Source: Pohlia nutans (lineage: Eukaryota > Streptophyta > Bryopsida > Bryales > Mniaceae). Taken from it: 64,000 nucleotides of DNA. The notes beneath the pieces are model-generated. The model saw nothing but the letters and a program-made list of their open reading frames with translations. It searched no databases and had not been told where the DNA came from. The stretch is taken from contig CM040087.1 of NCBI GenBank assembly GCA_022496805.1, forward strand, positions 6,956,001 through 7,020,000, written 5' to 3'. Both the position numbers and the translations under genes were made by a program. Position 1 is the stretch's first letter. The number at the start of each line of letters is the position of its first letter. Positions 1-10,575 of this stretch are shown here, piece by piece.

Positions 1-125
1 ACAAGGACTGAAGAACGTTACATTAAATTCAATAGCCTCTATGCCTACTACCTTTCCCTTCATGCATTCTATTTGTCACATTGATACTCTACTTTGTCCA
101 CTTAGCTGCAAATGACATAGTGTCT

Positions 126-145
126 GGTGTGGAATATTCCACACC
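126..145. repeat. 20-bp perfect palindrome, part of a dispersed repeat
   Basis: GGTGTGGAATATTCCACACC reads the same on both strands. The same 20 bp occurs at 18376-18395. Both copies are followed by a similar stretch (an ...GAGCCAAGACAAA... motif and a GCATG), so they belong to one dispersed repeat and are not chance palindromes. Function unknown. Confidence 0.7.
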
Positions 146-187
146 ATCTACCGGAGAGCCAAGACAAAGACAATGCATGCTATTGAG

Positions 188-324
188 GGCCTCTTTACAC
201 TAGAGGCGAGAAGCCGTGAAGAGAGAAATTTCAGCCAATGAGAAATTGATTTTCTCAACTTCTAAGCCTTCCATTGGTTGAAATTTCTCTTCTCACGACT
301 TCTCGCCTTTAGTGTAAAGAGGCC
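188..324. mobile_element. Palindromic MITE, 137 bp
   Basis: The two halves are inverted copies: it starts GGCCTCTTTACACTA and ends TAGTGTAAAGAGGCC, with further pairing (GCGAGAAG with CTTCTCGC, and GAAATTTCA-type blocks) toward the middle. No clear target-site duplication is seen at the flanks. A non-autonomous DNA transposon is the likely explanation. Confidence 0.65.
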
Positions 325-586
325 GTGAATGTTGTGTATGAGGAAATCCACATAGAACTTACTTAAAATTATAAAAATAAATAAATATGAAGTCCAATTC
401 AGGCTTCTTTGTCCTCAGCAAAACTCCATAATATATAGAGCTAGGGTGAGTCCCAAGGCACCTTCAACGAGTACACGAAGATGCAGAGAGACTCCCACTA
501 AGTGAAAAAAAAAATTCAGACCACAGCCCGATCAAGCGACCCAATTAGAAAGGATGCCGACTGCAGGAACAAGCGAAAGCGCCATC

Positions 587-1726
587 CAGGCGGCCGGTCG
601 GGCAGCCCGCCGGCTCTGCCCGGGCAGTCTGCCCCTGCCCGATCGGCAGTTTCACGGCTGCCCGCGACGTGTTCTTGGATGGGCTCCTTCCCAAGAGGAA
701 ACCCTAGAGCTGCTCCTTCTCGCTGTAAGTGGATGTCTGTTCAGTTGTTTGGTGCTCTCTGAATCTCGCCCTTTGCCGTTCCGATCATTGCCTCGCACCC
801 CATTTTGCATCTGCTCGTCTTTCATCGTTCACACCATTTTTCTCTTTCATTTCATTCTTCGTTGGCTACTGTTTCGCTGGACTAGCTGCCTGGGGTTCAT
901 CACGGTTGCCTGTACACTCCGTCTGCGTTCTTCGTTTTTGCGCTTTCGATTTTTGAGCTGCTGGTCGCGCGCCGTTGGAATCGTCTTCGCGGCCGAGGAT
1001 TTTCGGAAGACGCACATGTGGTGCGCGCTTCGTCGCATCGTTTCCCCGAGTTTTTCCAGGCTTCTACTCGTTTCACAGGAGCGCTTCAGTGTCCCTTTGG
1101 ATTTCAGGTGAGTTGCCGTGGTTCATTTTAATAGATGAAATTTGAGTTTTTGCATGGATTTTTCTGTTTTGGAATCCGAAGCTTTGAGATCCAAGGATTT
1201 TTTACTTTGAAGAGTAAAGGGTGTGTGTGCGGGTTTGGCAGTGGTTGCGATTAAAATTTCGACGTGTTTGGGATCGAGTGGGCCGTCGATTTAGGGTTTG
1301 ATGAGTGGATTGGAGTGGTCACGGTGATTGTGTTGGATGACGTCGAGTTTAGGTTAATTTTTATGGGCAGTGGATGTTTGGGAATTTTTGATGTGCGGGA
1401 AATTGATGTGTGTTTTTCTTGTGGGGTTGAAGGTTGAGGTGAGAGTGCGGGAGGTTTTGCGGGTGTTCCGGAGGAGTTGGTTGGGGAGTCGGCTGGGAGG
1501 AAGAAGAGGGCAGCAAGGTGGCGGCACACTCTTTTATGTCTGAAGCCGGCTGCTTCTACCTGGGGTCGGTCGGGCTCTTGGGAGAGTACTGTCCTACCAC
1601 GCGGAAGAGACATAAACAGCAATTGCAGCGATCCATTGCTCCGAGCGTGCTGCATGTGGCTCGGCTGAGTAGCGGCGGGCGGTCTCGTGCAACAGCATCT
1701 GCTTCAGTTTCTTAACGGTACACGCG
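587..1726 (+). promoter_or_regulatory. Promoter and leader of eIF5 copy A, with a leader intron
   Basis: The stretch upstream of the eIF5 start holds GGGCAG-rich repeats at 600-655 and then CT-rich leader-like sequence. A leader intron is supported by a GTGAGT donor at 1109 after ATTTCAG and an acceptor ending near 1707 (GCTTCAG), just before the ATG at 1727. Both sites are conserved in copy B (minus strand, donor near 22918), which supports their use. The exact transcription start is not visible. Confidence 0.5.
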
Positions 1727-3118
1727 ATGGCGCTTCAGAACATTGGGGCCGGAAACCGCGATGACGCCTTTTACAGGTACAAGATGCCTAAGCTGGTGAC
1801 CAAGATCGAGGGTCGCGGCAACGGCATCAAGACAAACGTGGTGAACATGGTGGACGTGGCCAAGGCGCTGGCGCGGCACCCGGCATACACCACGAAGTAC
1901 TTTGGGTGTGAGCTGGGGGCGCAGTCAAAGTATGACGAGAAGACGGGCATGAGCATTGTGAACGGAGCGCACGACACTACGAAGCTGGCGGCGCTGCTGG
2001 AGAACTTCATCAAGAAGTACGTGCAGTGCTACGGGTGCGGCAACCCAGAGACGGAGGTGTTGATCACGAAGACGCAGCTGATCACGCTGAAGTGCGCGGC
2101 GTGTGGGTACCTGTCGGACGTGGACATGCGCGACAAGCTGACGACGTTTATCCTGAAGAACCCTCCGGAGCAGAAGAAGGGAGGGAAGAAGGATCGTGCG
2201 CTGCGACGGGCAGAGAAGGAGCGGCTGAAGGAAGGGGAGGCTGCGGATGAGCAGATGAAGAGGCTGAAGCGGGAGGCCCTGAAGAAGAGCAAGGGTGGGT
2301 CCGATGACAAGGCAGCAAAGAAGAAGCAGGGATCCGACGACGAGGAGGTGTCCCCTTCGGCGAGCCAGGCGGATGAAGAAGAGAATGCTGGGGATGAGGA
2401 GGACGGCGTGCAGTGGGCCACAGACACATCCGCGGAAGCTGCGCAGAGGAGAATCATGGAGCAGCTGACAACTGCCACTAGCGAGATGGTGATTCTGGGG
2501 AATGGGGAGGACAAGAGTGAGGCATCTCCCAGAGCCAAGACGGTGAAGGAAGCTCCGAGCTCGAAGCTGAAGACGCTGAAGAAGTCGTCATCAAAGAAGT
2601 CGGAGGCAGAGGAAGCTCTGCCAGAGTCTCCGAAGGAGGAGGAGCCGAGCTTGCAGGAGAAGCTGGCGAATGATTTCAGGCAGTGTCTGAAGAAGGGGAT
2701 GACCCCTGCCCAGGTGGCAGCCCATTTGCAGAGCAAGGGGGAGCCAAAGAGGGAGGCAATGGAGGCATTGTTCGTGGCCCTGTTTGAGGGGTGCGGGAAG
2801 GGTCTCCACAAGGAGATCGCGAAGAAGAAGACGTACCTGGATGCGGCAGTGCAGGACGAGAGTGCACAGAAGGATCTGCTGAGTGCCATCGAAACATTCT
2901 GCTCAGAGCTTCCAGCAAACGCAAGCAAGGAGATAGCGCTGCTGCTGAAGGTGTTGTACGACGAAGAGATTCTGGAGGAGGAGCAGATACTGTTGTGGTA
3001 CGATGCAGGGAACGGTGCAGGTGATGGACCGAAGCGTGCAGCGGTGAGGAAGTCAGCGCGTCCGTTTGTGGATTGGCTTCGCAGCGCAGAGGCTGAATCT
3101 GAAGACGATGAGGAGTGA
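1727..3118 (+). CDS. Eukaryotic translation initiation factor 5 (eIF5), copy A
   Basis: eIF5 is the GTPase-activating protein for eIF2 in the 43S/48S initiation complex; it triggers GTP hydrolysis at start-codon recognition and its C-terminus bridges eIF2-beta, eIF3 and eIF1. Residues 1-150 form the eIF2B/eIF5 N-terminal domain: the FYRYKMP motif places the presumed arginine finger at R17, GRGNGIKTNVVNM follows, and C101/C104/C123/C126 form a zinc ribbon. A Lys/Glu/Ser-rich linker (about 150-290) leads to a HEAT-like W2 domain (about 295-463) that ends in the family's aromatic/acidic tail, VDWLRSAEAESEDDEE. The 463-aa length is near normal for plant eIF5, and the coding region has no intron, as in Arabidopsis. 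The start is the first ATG, matching the conserved MAL start. A second intact copy at 22287-20896 differs at about five residues (e.g. M75 here, T there). Confidence 0.96.
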   Translation: MALQNIGAGNRDDAFYRYKMPKLVTKIEGRGNGIKTNVVNMVDVAKALARHPAYTTKYFGCELGAQSKYDEKTGMSIVNGAHDTTKLAALLENFIKKYVQCYGCGNPETEVLITKTQLITLKCAACGYLSDVDMRDKLTTFILKNPPEQKKGGKKDRALRRAEKERLKEGEAADEQMKRLKREALKKSKGGSDDKAAKKKQGSDDEEVSPSASQADEEENAGDEEDGVQWATDTSAEAAQRRIMEQLTTATSEMVILGNGEDKSEASPRAKTVKEAPSSKLKTLKKSSSKKSEAEEALPESPKEEEPSLQEKLANDFRQCLKKGMTPAQVAAHLQSKGEPKREAMEALFVALFEGCGKGLHKEIAKKKTYLDAAVQDESAQKDLLSAIETFCSELPANASKEIALLLKVLYDEEILEEEQILLWYDAGNGAGDGPKRAAVRKSARPFVDWLRSAEAESEDDEE

Positions 3119-3460
3119 CATTTCTGTTCTGTGTATCCTGTGAATATCTACGATACTTGGATATTGCTATTACTGCAGACAGTTTGGTCTTAACCAAATC
3201 ATAGTTTAGATCAGTGTGCTAACCACTCGATGGCTTGCCCTGTATGGAGGCAGTTGTTTGAGAGGATAGGGCGTTGGGTTTACTTTTCAGTAATTTTTAG
3301 TGTGTAAGCGGGAGTTGTGTTCTTTTGATTGAATTCTGAATTGGCATATCATTAGTTACTTCTGGGAGAGTGGCGGACAATTTTTCTGTCCTGCTTTTTT
3401 GTAGTGTCCTTGATCAGTTCTTTTGAGGTTCTTCAAATGATATCCATCTGAAAGTTTCTT

Positions 3461-3490
3461 ACGTGACGTGACGTGACTTTACGTGACGTA
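3461..3490. promoter_or_regulatory. Cluster of ACGTGAC motifs
   Basis: Four ACGTGAC units lie within 30 bp, the last forming part of the palindrome TTTACGTGACGTAAA. ACGTG is the core of bZIP/bHLH sites (G-box, ABRE). The cluster lies 340 bp past the eIF5-A stop codon and directly abuts a MITE, so it may simply be repeat sequence and not a working element. Confidence 0.3.
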
Positions 3491-3590
3491 AAGACCTCGG
3501 GGCAGGGCGTTCTGCAAATGAGCTGGCTCGCTGAGGCCGGTAGGCCGAGGGCGGGCAGGTCATTAGCGGAACGCCTTGCCCCACGGTCCT
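3491..3590. mobile_element. Short palindromic MITE, 100 bp, TA target site
   Basis: The left end AAGACCTCGGGGCAGGGCGT pairs with the right end, which read from the other strand begins AGGACCGTGGGGCAAGGCGT. Both ends are flanked by TA (3489-3490 and 3591-3592). It is GC-rich compared with its surroundings. A Tc1/mariner-like (Stowaway-size) element is most likely. Confidence 0.55.
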
Positions 3591-3635
3591 TACCTGGGAT
3601 AGGCTCTGCCCTGTAAGGCACCATGTACTCCTTAA

Positions 3636-4177
3636 CCCCTAAAAGCCCGAGGGGTATTGGACAAAACATAGATGTGTTATAATATGTGCCTTCCATATGT
3701 TTGATGAAGGTTGGTTCAATAGAAAAAATGTAGAGTATCATCTTCACAAATTATCCGTACGGTCAAACTTCCTGAATAATCTTTCGATCATTTTTTAATG
3801 AATTTAAAAGCATTAACCTTCGAAAATTTGTATAAATTATAATTTTCAATTTTAGAGTTCAAAATTTAGTACGATTGGTTAAAGTTGGGCTATCTATCGT
3901 AAACTTCAAAAAAGCAAGAGAAACGATGGAGGAATCATCATTACTTTCCCCAAATAGCAAATTTTGTAACACTAAGATAATGTTGAGGTGATCTACTTTG
4001 AAAAATTCTCCCGGGTGGAGTTTAACTTGGATTGCCATAATTCAAATTGGGTTAGAAAGTAGACTTGATCTAGTATTTTAAAATATTTTTTATTTTTTCA
4101 AAAAAATATATTTTTGTTCCGGGCAGCCCGTTTTTTCCGGGCAGCGACCAGAAAATGGTCGCTCGGGAGCTTAGGGG
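3636..4177 (+). mobile_element. TTAA-flanked element, family A, copy 1 (542 bp)
   Basis: It starts CCCCTAAAAGCCCGAGGGG after TTAA (3632-3635) and ends GGAGCTTAGGGG before TTAA (4178-4181). Just inside the right end is the hairpin GCGACCAGAAAATGGTCGC. Four other family A copies are recognisable (7333, 10095, 28051 inverted, 63831) by a shared ATCC(G/A)TACGGTCAAAC-type internal segment. It has no coding capacity. TSD and terminal CCC/GGG suggest a piggyBac-type origin. Confidence 0.7.
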
Positions 4178-4662
4178 TTAATGAAAACCGGTGCCGGGTC
4201 TTTACGTTTCCGTTTGATTTTCTTGGTGCTGGGTCTTCAGGTTCATGTTGTGAGGCGTGATGTTGCAGCTTTGAAAACGAATATTAAGGGGTTAATTCTT
4301 TTGTGCTCAAACATGTTTCGAGCCAAATGAATTTTTGCATATCCTTACGTTACTTATGTATTGTACCTTAAATAAAGGAACCAATTGGACCCTAATGATG
4401 CCCCTTTTGTTGATGCCTAAATAAAGCATTCAGGAGTACCTGCCCTGATCCCCTCAGACTCTTACAGGGTAAAGGATCAAGTTGCAGCTAATGGTTTCAT
4501 TATTCGGTGGAGTGATATATTGCTTGTTTTGAATCCCATCTTTACTTGGTTTTGTTTTAATTTTTCTCCTTATAAGTTCTACTTGGACATAAAACTAGAC
4601 AAATATACTTATCTAATATGATTTTCCATTCGTTGTGAGACACGTTGGGTAGTGTACCATAG

Positions 4663-4900
4663 TGTTAATTAATGAATCATTTGGAGGGGTCCATGTGGCA
4701 ACTTCTGGGCCTGTCCATGAGCCAAAATTCAGAAAAATACTTCAAAATTTAGAAAATTTAAGCAGAATGCACAATAATTTTTAGAATGCGTGGACATTTA
4801 GGGGTTAATGAATCATTTAGAGGGGTCCATGTGGCAACTTTTGGGCCTGTCCATGAGCCAAAATTTAGAAAAATTAAGCAGAATGCACAATAATTTTGTG
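4663..4900. repeat. Imperfect tandem duplication, about 135-bp unit
   Basis: The stretch beginning TTAATGAATCATTTGGAGG at about 4669 is repeated from about 4805 (TTAATGAATCATTTAGAGG); both units go on to GGGCCTGTCCATGAGCC and an AATTTAG(A)AAA run. A CATTTAGGGGTTAA element end separates them, so the duplication probably involves a transposon remnant. Confidence 0.6.
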
Positions 4901-4926
4901 AACATCAACCCATCCCTCCATCTTAA

Positions 4927-6022
4927 CCCTTTAGTACCCAGGGTACTGTAGCTCAGAGCCCTGTATTTCAGTAGATTTTTTCACTGTAGTTGAGACTACC
5001 AAAAATAGAATGGGTTAAATTAGAAAGTAACCGTACAATTCTATTCTCAACTCGAGAGCACACATTTTATTAAAATTTGAGAATCATCCGATGGTGGGAT
5101 CGGAAGATTATAGTATGTATTTGAACTGTATAATGCACGCTCGAAAACAAGATTTTGGGGGGTGTGACTTCAAAGTTAAATATAATTTGAGGTAAGGTCG
5201 AGGCACCTAAAACCGACCAGGTACCTAAAACCGATCAGGCCTAATTTCTAGATTTTGAAAGGGAAGATTTACCTCATTTGTACATTAGAGCATGTGATCG
5301 GTTTTGGGTCCTGAAGTACTTTTCACTTTGAAAAATTGTACAAATTTCAATATTGGGAAATAATTCATGGAAAAATTTGCATTCTCCGCGAAAACTAACT
5401 TCCAACCCGGGAAAAATATCACCCTATTAATGGCTGGTCCAAAAATAGTGTAGATAGCTTAAGTTATCGGTTTTAGGTGCCTCGACCTTAAATTTTCAAA
5501 AATAAAAGCAAAGAAGTTCAGCTATGCCCTATGTCAACACCTCTCCGTTGCAATCTTTCATATCAAAAATAGACTCACACATAATTATTGTGAGATTTAT
5601 AAGTGAAAGTGACTTGTCCATGTACGGTTTAGGACAAAATTTTATACGTTGAAAATTGACAGGAGTGGGTACATTAGTCAAGATCGGATTACACACACTA
5701 ATGGAAGATGAAGAAGAGAACACAATCCAAAAAAATAAAACAAGATAACAAACTTCCAAACACAAGAAATACTACACAATACATATGTTGTATTTGTAAG
5801 TATTTACTGTATTTTCAAGTATTTGCGGTATTTTGCGTTCTATTGATAGGTATTTTGATAGTTGTACAGTTTCAAATTGAAAATTTCTTTTTCTGGAAGG
5901 TGTGTAATGTATGTGGGCAAATCTGAACTTCAAAACTGAAGTTCCAATTCTTCACGGATTCTCTGCTATTTGCATTTCGGACGTTGTAGTGACCATAATG
6001 TGGTTTGCTGGGCACTAAAGGG
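4927..6022. mobile_element. TTAA-flanked element, family F, with nested MITE
   Basis: It starts CCCTTTAGTACCCAGGGTAC after TTAA (4923-4926) and ends GCTGGGCACTAAAGGG before TTAA (6023-6026); the ends are inverted copies (CCCTTTAGTRCCCAG). The left end holds the palindrome GTACCCAGGGTAC. Without the nested insertion at 5195-5488 it is about 800 bp. No coding capacity. Confidence 0.65.
5195..5488. mobile_element. MITE nested in family F element, TA target site
   Basis: Terminal inverted repeats AGGTCGAGGCACCTAAAACC and GGTTTTAGGTGCCTCGACCT sit between TA dinucleotides (5193-5194, 5489-5490). The ACCTAAAACCGA motif is repeated again inside, near 5220. The 294-bp length, TA duplication and perfect ends fit a Tc1/mariner-type MITE. 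Confidence 0.7.
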
Positions 6023-6026
6023 TTAA

Positions 6027-7328
6027 AAGGTCCAATGCACAAAAGCTTTGTTGAAACCCTAATTAATAATCTTTAATCTTCTTTCAACAATCTTCAACCA
6101 ACAATCTTCAATCTTCAACCAAAAATCTTCAATGTTTTGAAAATCAAACTAGTTATCAACAAACTTGCAAACTCGTTTAGAGCAAACCCCAACTCAACTA
6201 AGAAAATGAACGAGTGAGAGAGTTAGCCTTTTTGAAACATTAGCTTGTGTAACATTCTAGAGCCTAAACTTTTGAGGAACTTCCTAACATTTCCTAACAT
6301 TTGAGCCTAACATTTCCTCTATCATTTTTGCAACAATCGACTACAACTTAGACCTGATCAATGGCAGTGATAAAATTGAAACTTGAAAATCATAAATTAG
6401 CAAATGCGCTTGCCTGAGACCTGCCTATTACCATCACGCATATTGTTTGAATGCCACATACTCCTTGAATACTACATAGCCTTGTTTTCACACTCGGCCA
6501 TCTAACATCTAATTGATTAATCCAGCTAACTCAAAAAACAAATTTTGGTACATACAATAGTGCACTCAGTTCCTTGAATTTTTCGGAATTTTAAATTTCA
6601 TTCGTCACCTTTATAAATATTTCTCCATCATTTATACTTGAGCTCTATTATGCATCACTTCAATCAATTAAAACCAAATATGTTTGTAAACTATTGGAAT
6701 TTAGGAATGTGTATTATGCATCACTTCAATCAATCAAAACCATATATATTTGTAAACCGTATTGAAATATAGGAATGTGTAGGATGACTATATTTGCATA
6801 CGCTAAATATTATTGCTTTGGTCTTGGTCTTTCACAATCACAAAGTAACAAGGTCTTTCTTTTCTTGGAATGACCAGTTATTTTCTGATTTATTATTTTG
6901 TTTGATTGTGTATACATTCTTTAGTATATTGCAATGTATTTTTATAAACATATTTTAAAAGAAATTCTTTAAACTTGCTCTATTTTACACAAAGAGCTAT
7001 TTTGAATGAGTCTTATGTTACTTAACATTTTACAAGAAAAGACATATATAAAAGATCTCTTTAAAGATTTAAGGTATAAAAAAAAGTGTTAATTCGTTTT
7101 CATTAAAAGTACACTTAGACCATCCCTTTATTGACAAATGAGTTCATGATTGTAATGTTATGCTTAGGCATTTTGTATTGTTACAAGTACGCAACATTAG
7201 AGGGTCGGAGTATGTTTAATTCAAGTTTGCATTTTTAAACACAAAAAAGAAAGTATTTTTATTATTTTTTGGAAGTCAATCATTTCTAACTTTGTATGCC
7301 CCTTCAAAATTTTAGATTTATTACGCTT
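6027..7328. other. AT-rich intergenic DNA
   Basis: No open reading frame with a recognisable motif, RNA gene or intact element is seen. There is a run of CAATCTTCAA-like short repeats at 6065-6130, and a short direct repeat (GTATTATGCATCACTTCAAT-like) near 6650 and 6710. Confidence 0.5.
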
Positions 7329-7332
7329 TTAA

Positions 7333-8164
7333 CCCTTAAATGAGGGAGGTCTAGGGGTGTTGAAGAAAACGTAAATGTGTTATTATAAGGTGGTTACCCC
7401 ATTACCAACTGGCTCCTTTCATCAACAGCTAGGGGCATTATCCGCAATCAATGCTGTAATGATGTTGGTTGTAGCATGAGTTACAGTTGGTAATGGGTTC
7501 TCTCTTGTTGGTTTTAGTATATGTAAGTGTGGTTATGGATTCGTTGTTGTTGGTTTAAGCATCTTTGGTGTGTGCAATACAAATCTTCTTTAGACAGAAA
7601 GAAGTGTACTTATATGACGTGAATGGGATGCGTCATACTGCAACTTTGAAAATTTTAAACTAATTCATCCTTCATCCAAAAATTATGTTTTAACTTGTAT
7701 TGGAATCTATTTCTTCTTGCCTACCTCTAAAAAATAATAATACTAAATAATATCAATGCCTCATATCCGCATTTCTTTTTCAGTTGGGAATGGGGTAACC
7801 ACCTTATGTGACCTCATTATCTTCAATGAAGTCCCGTCCAATAGAGAAACATAAATCATGATATTTTAAAACTATTTGTACAGCTAAATTTCCAAAAACC
7901 AAATTTCAAATCCTAATTTTTTTTTGTAAAGATTTACATTCTATTCTAAATTTTAATAAAGAAAACTTTTCAAAGGAGATAAAAAAATCTACTTAGTGGA
8001 GTTTAACTTGGATCAACATGATTCAAATTGGGTTAGAAATTAGACTTGATTTCCTATTTAGAAATACTTTTTATTCTTTATAAGAATGTTTTTTTTATAA
8101 AGATCTTGGGCAACCCATAAAAAAAGAGTAGAAACCATAAAATGGCCAATCCATCACTTAGGAG
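7333..8164 (+). mobile_element. TTAA-flanked element, family A, copy 2 (degenerate)
   Basis: It starts CCCTTAAATGAGGGAGG after TTAA (7329-7332). The right end is decayed: ...CACTTAGGAG followed by TTCA (8165-8168) instead of TTAA. Internal segments match family A copy 1. A TA-flanked MITE (7388-7804) sits inside; without it the element is about 413 bp. Confidence 0.55.
7388..7804. mobile_element. MITE nested in family A copy 2, TA target site
   Basis: Ends AGGTGGTTACCCCATTACCA and TGGGGTAACCACCT are inverted copies and lie between TA dinucleotides (7386-7387, 7805-7806). Family A sequence resumes on either side, so the insertion is clearly younger than its host element. 417 bp, no coding capacity. 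Confidence 0.7.
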
Positions 8165-8627
8165 TTCAAGGGTCAGAATAAGGTTCTTCTAGTTTAGCAA
8201 AGTTGAGTAGAATTTGTGTATTTCGTCTACTTTAGCAAAAAATAGCAGTTTCTTAGAGCATTGCAATATTATGCATCAAGAATTTAGGGCCCCTCATATT
8301 TTTAACAATTTCCGTGCCAAGTATGAATTTTCATGGATGTGTACACTTTTTACACAAATTCCACATTTTGTCGGATAACAAAAACAAAAAAAGAAGTAAA
8401 AAGTGAATGCAAAATCCGTACAAAATTAGCGCAGAATCTATATGGAATCCATGAGAAAAATGTACTCACCCATGAGAATTTGGACTTCGCACGAAAATTG
8501 TTAAAAATCCCAGGGGTCCTAAGTTCAAATCACATCCATATTTTGTGATGTTTGCATTCATTGCATACGGTCTACATTCCACGTAAGTGCCACTCTGTAT
8601 AATGTGATTACAAATAATGTATGTTAA

Positions 8628-9178
8628 TCCCTAACTGCCTGAGCGCCCATTTTTTGGACGATGTACAAATTTCATTCATAATTTCTCATATGTCATGCAC
8701 TTTTTGTAGTGTGGAATTTTTACTGTAGATTCTATAGGAAATTAGCTTCTTGTATATGTGATCCAATTAGAAAGGGGGTGATTTGTGAAATTTTTATGCC
8801 TCATTTCATGTTGTAACGATTCACCCAAAATTTTGAAGATTTTAGTGTAAAAGTGGTTTAAAAAAATTCAACTCATAAAATTAAGCAACCAAAAAATCTC
8901 CAAAAACCACTACACTTAAAAAATTTCATTTCAACCCATCACAATAGATCTCATTCATAAATCGTCAATATCTTATTTGTAATTGAATGACAAAAAGAAT
9001 TTGAATTTCAAGTTTCAAATTTCATACAAAAATGATTGGTAATAGCAATATGGATAGACCGTATAGATAGAATCTAAAGTTTATAATGTACACTTTTAAA
9101 AATTACCCTCTTGGTTGCATTTTATGATGCATCTTTGTAAAACTGCCAAATTTGGAGAGGGGTGAAGACGTTTAGGGG
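8628..9178. mobile_element. TTAA-flanked element, family G (551 bp)
   Basis: It lies between TTAA at 8624-8627 and 9179-9182, starts CCCTAACTGCCTGAGCGCCC and ends AGACGTTTAGGGG. Parts of it (the TTATGCCTCATTTCATGTTG region) recur inverted near 18180-18250, so it is a repeat family. No coding capacity. Confidence 0.55.
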
Positions 9179-9415
9179 TTAATGCACAATAGTTATGCCG
9201 AGGCATGGGTATTTTGGGGTTGTTATGATCTTATTTGTTAGAAGTCTACATATTCTCATTGATGCTAGTAATGGAGCGTTTGATTATGGAAATAAATTTG
9301 GAGAGCCTCTTTACCCACGGATTCAATTCTCTACAATTCACGGCCTAACTATTCAAATTTCCTCACTTTCTAGTTCAAGAACCCACGTGGGGGCCTTATG
9401 TCCTTTAGGGGTTAA

Positions 9416-9640
9416 CCCCCAAACGTCTAAACATGCCTTTGCGGCCAGTAGAATACGTTGTATTTTGATTGTATTTGGAATGAATCCACACCTCTAATGG
9501 TTATAAGGTCAAAAGAGGAGTTGAAATTTAGATCAATGTGGTTCTAACAAGCTACTGAGATCCCAATTTAGAGTTTCTTGTCGGTATAAAATTCCAATTA
9601 TACAACAGCGTATATACTATCCCCATGGGACGTTTAGGGG
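9416..9640 (-). mobile_element. TTAA-flanked element, family E, copy 2 (225 bp)
   Basis: It starts CCCCCAAACGTCTAAAC after TTAA (9412-9415) and ends CATGGGACGTTTAGGGG before TTAA (9641-9644). It is the inverse of family E copy 1 (26891-27116, 226 bp): GGCCAGTAGAATACGTTGTA here matches the other strand there. The left TTAA is shared with the GGGG end of a preceding, incomplete element. Confidence 0.7.
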
Positions 9641-9890
9641 TTAATGTATCCCGTAGTACTTTCTTGGTAGCTTGTTTTCATTGTAGATCGAAACTTTGAT
9701 TTTATCTGCTGAGATTCAAATGGAAACTACAAAATTCCCACTTGCCATTTCATTATATTGGTAGATTATTTAATCTTCGCTGATGATAACGTTGATTATG
9801 TCTACTGCCTAGTGGTGAGCAAAGGAAATGGCTCAAGCCAATTATGTTTAGTCTGGTATTTTCGAAACGAACAGCACTTTATTAAGTTGA

Positions 9891-10090
9891 CCCACAAACG
9901 TACCAACACTTTGAACACAAGTAAATGATAGCCTCAAAAAAATATTAGCGTGGCTCAGATGTACTGTACATGTACATGAGGTGTACACGAGAGGACCATT
10001 GCTGGCATAAAATCTACTCAACAAATTTGACATACTTGTATTTGGAGGCCTCTCCCCATCACAAGAAACTTACTTTGATTGATAGAGAAT
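9891..10090 (-). mobile_element. Truncated TTAA element, family C
   Basis: The sequence runs parallel to the inverse of family C (full copies at 52720 and 54707): GAACACAAGTA, GGCTCAGATGTAC and CAAATTTGACATACTTG are all in order. It stops at TAGAGAATTTAA, where a family A element begins. Other C copies have the same GAGAATTTAA at that point, so family A used a TTAA already present in C. The rest of C is not found beyond the insertion. Confidence 0.5.
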
Positions 10091-10094
10091 TTAA

Positions 10095-10571
10095 CCCCTA
10101 AATGACAAAGGGCAAAACTTTGATGAGACTTGGTCCAAAAGAGAAAGTGAGAAGCATGACGTTAGAAATTATCCATACAGCTAAACTTTCAAAACATGTT
10201 TTAGATACTCTTTTAATGAATTTAGAAGCATTTACCTTTTAATATTCACCAAAATTACAATTTTTATTTTTAAAATTTGAAATCTGGTATGATTCGTTAA
10301 AACCATTCAATTATAAAATTAAAAAAGGAAAAAATTTCAAAGGAGAGAACATCACTTTCCCAAAATAAAAAGTTTTATAACACTAGGACAATATTGACCT
10401 TGTGAAAAAATCCTTCAATACTACAAAAGAAATGCACCAAACAACAATACAACGTGATCTCTACTCCCAATTTCGACAAAAAATCAAAACTCAAAAATGT
10501 CATTTTTTGGCCATGATCAGTTACTGCTGTTTGGGCTGCGACCAGAAAATGGTTGATCGGTCACTTAGGGG
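10095..10571 (+). mobile_element. TTAA-flanked element, family A, copy 3
   Basis: It starts CCCCTAAATGACAAAGGG after TTAA (10091-10094) and ends GGTCACTTAGGGG. Inside the right end is the hairpin-like GCGACCAGAAAATGGTTGATC. The right target site has decayed to TAAA. Copies 1 and 5 match it through the ATTATCCATAC segment. Confidence 0.65.
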
Positions 10572-10575
10572 TAAA

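Larger units (their letters stand above)
587..3122 (+). repeat. Inverted duplication, arm A (eIF5 locus 1)
   Basis: A block of about 2.5 kb holds the GC-rich promoter/leader, a leader intron and the whole eIF5 coding region. It is repeated in inverse orientation at 20890-23402. Similarity starts sharply near a CAGGCGGCCGG motif and stops 2-3 bases after the stop codon; the 3' flanks are unrelated. Because the leader intron is kept in both copies, the duplication was at DNA level and not by retroposition. Confidence 0.85.

Noticed and set aside
189..324. microRNA precursor
   Set aside because: The foldback pairs over its whole length to its very ends like a MITE, with no sign of a confined mature arm; small-RNA data would be needed.
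2029..2928. 299-codon open frame antisense to eIF5 copy A (and a similar one in copy B)
   Set aside because: Shadow of the GC-rich eIF5 coding region; Ser/Phe-rich with no homology, and the sense gene explains it.
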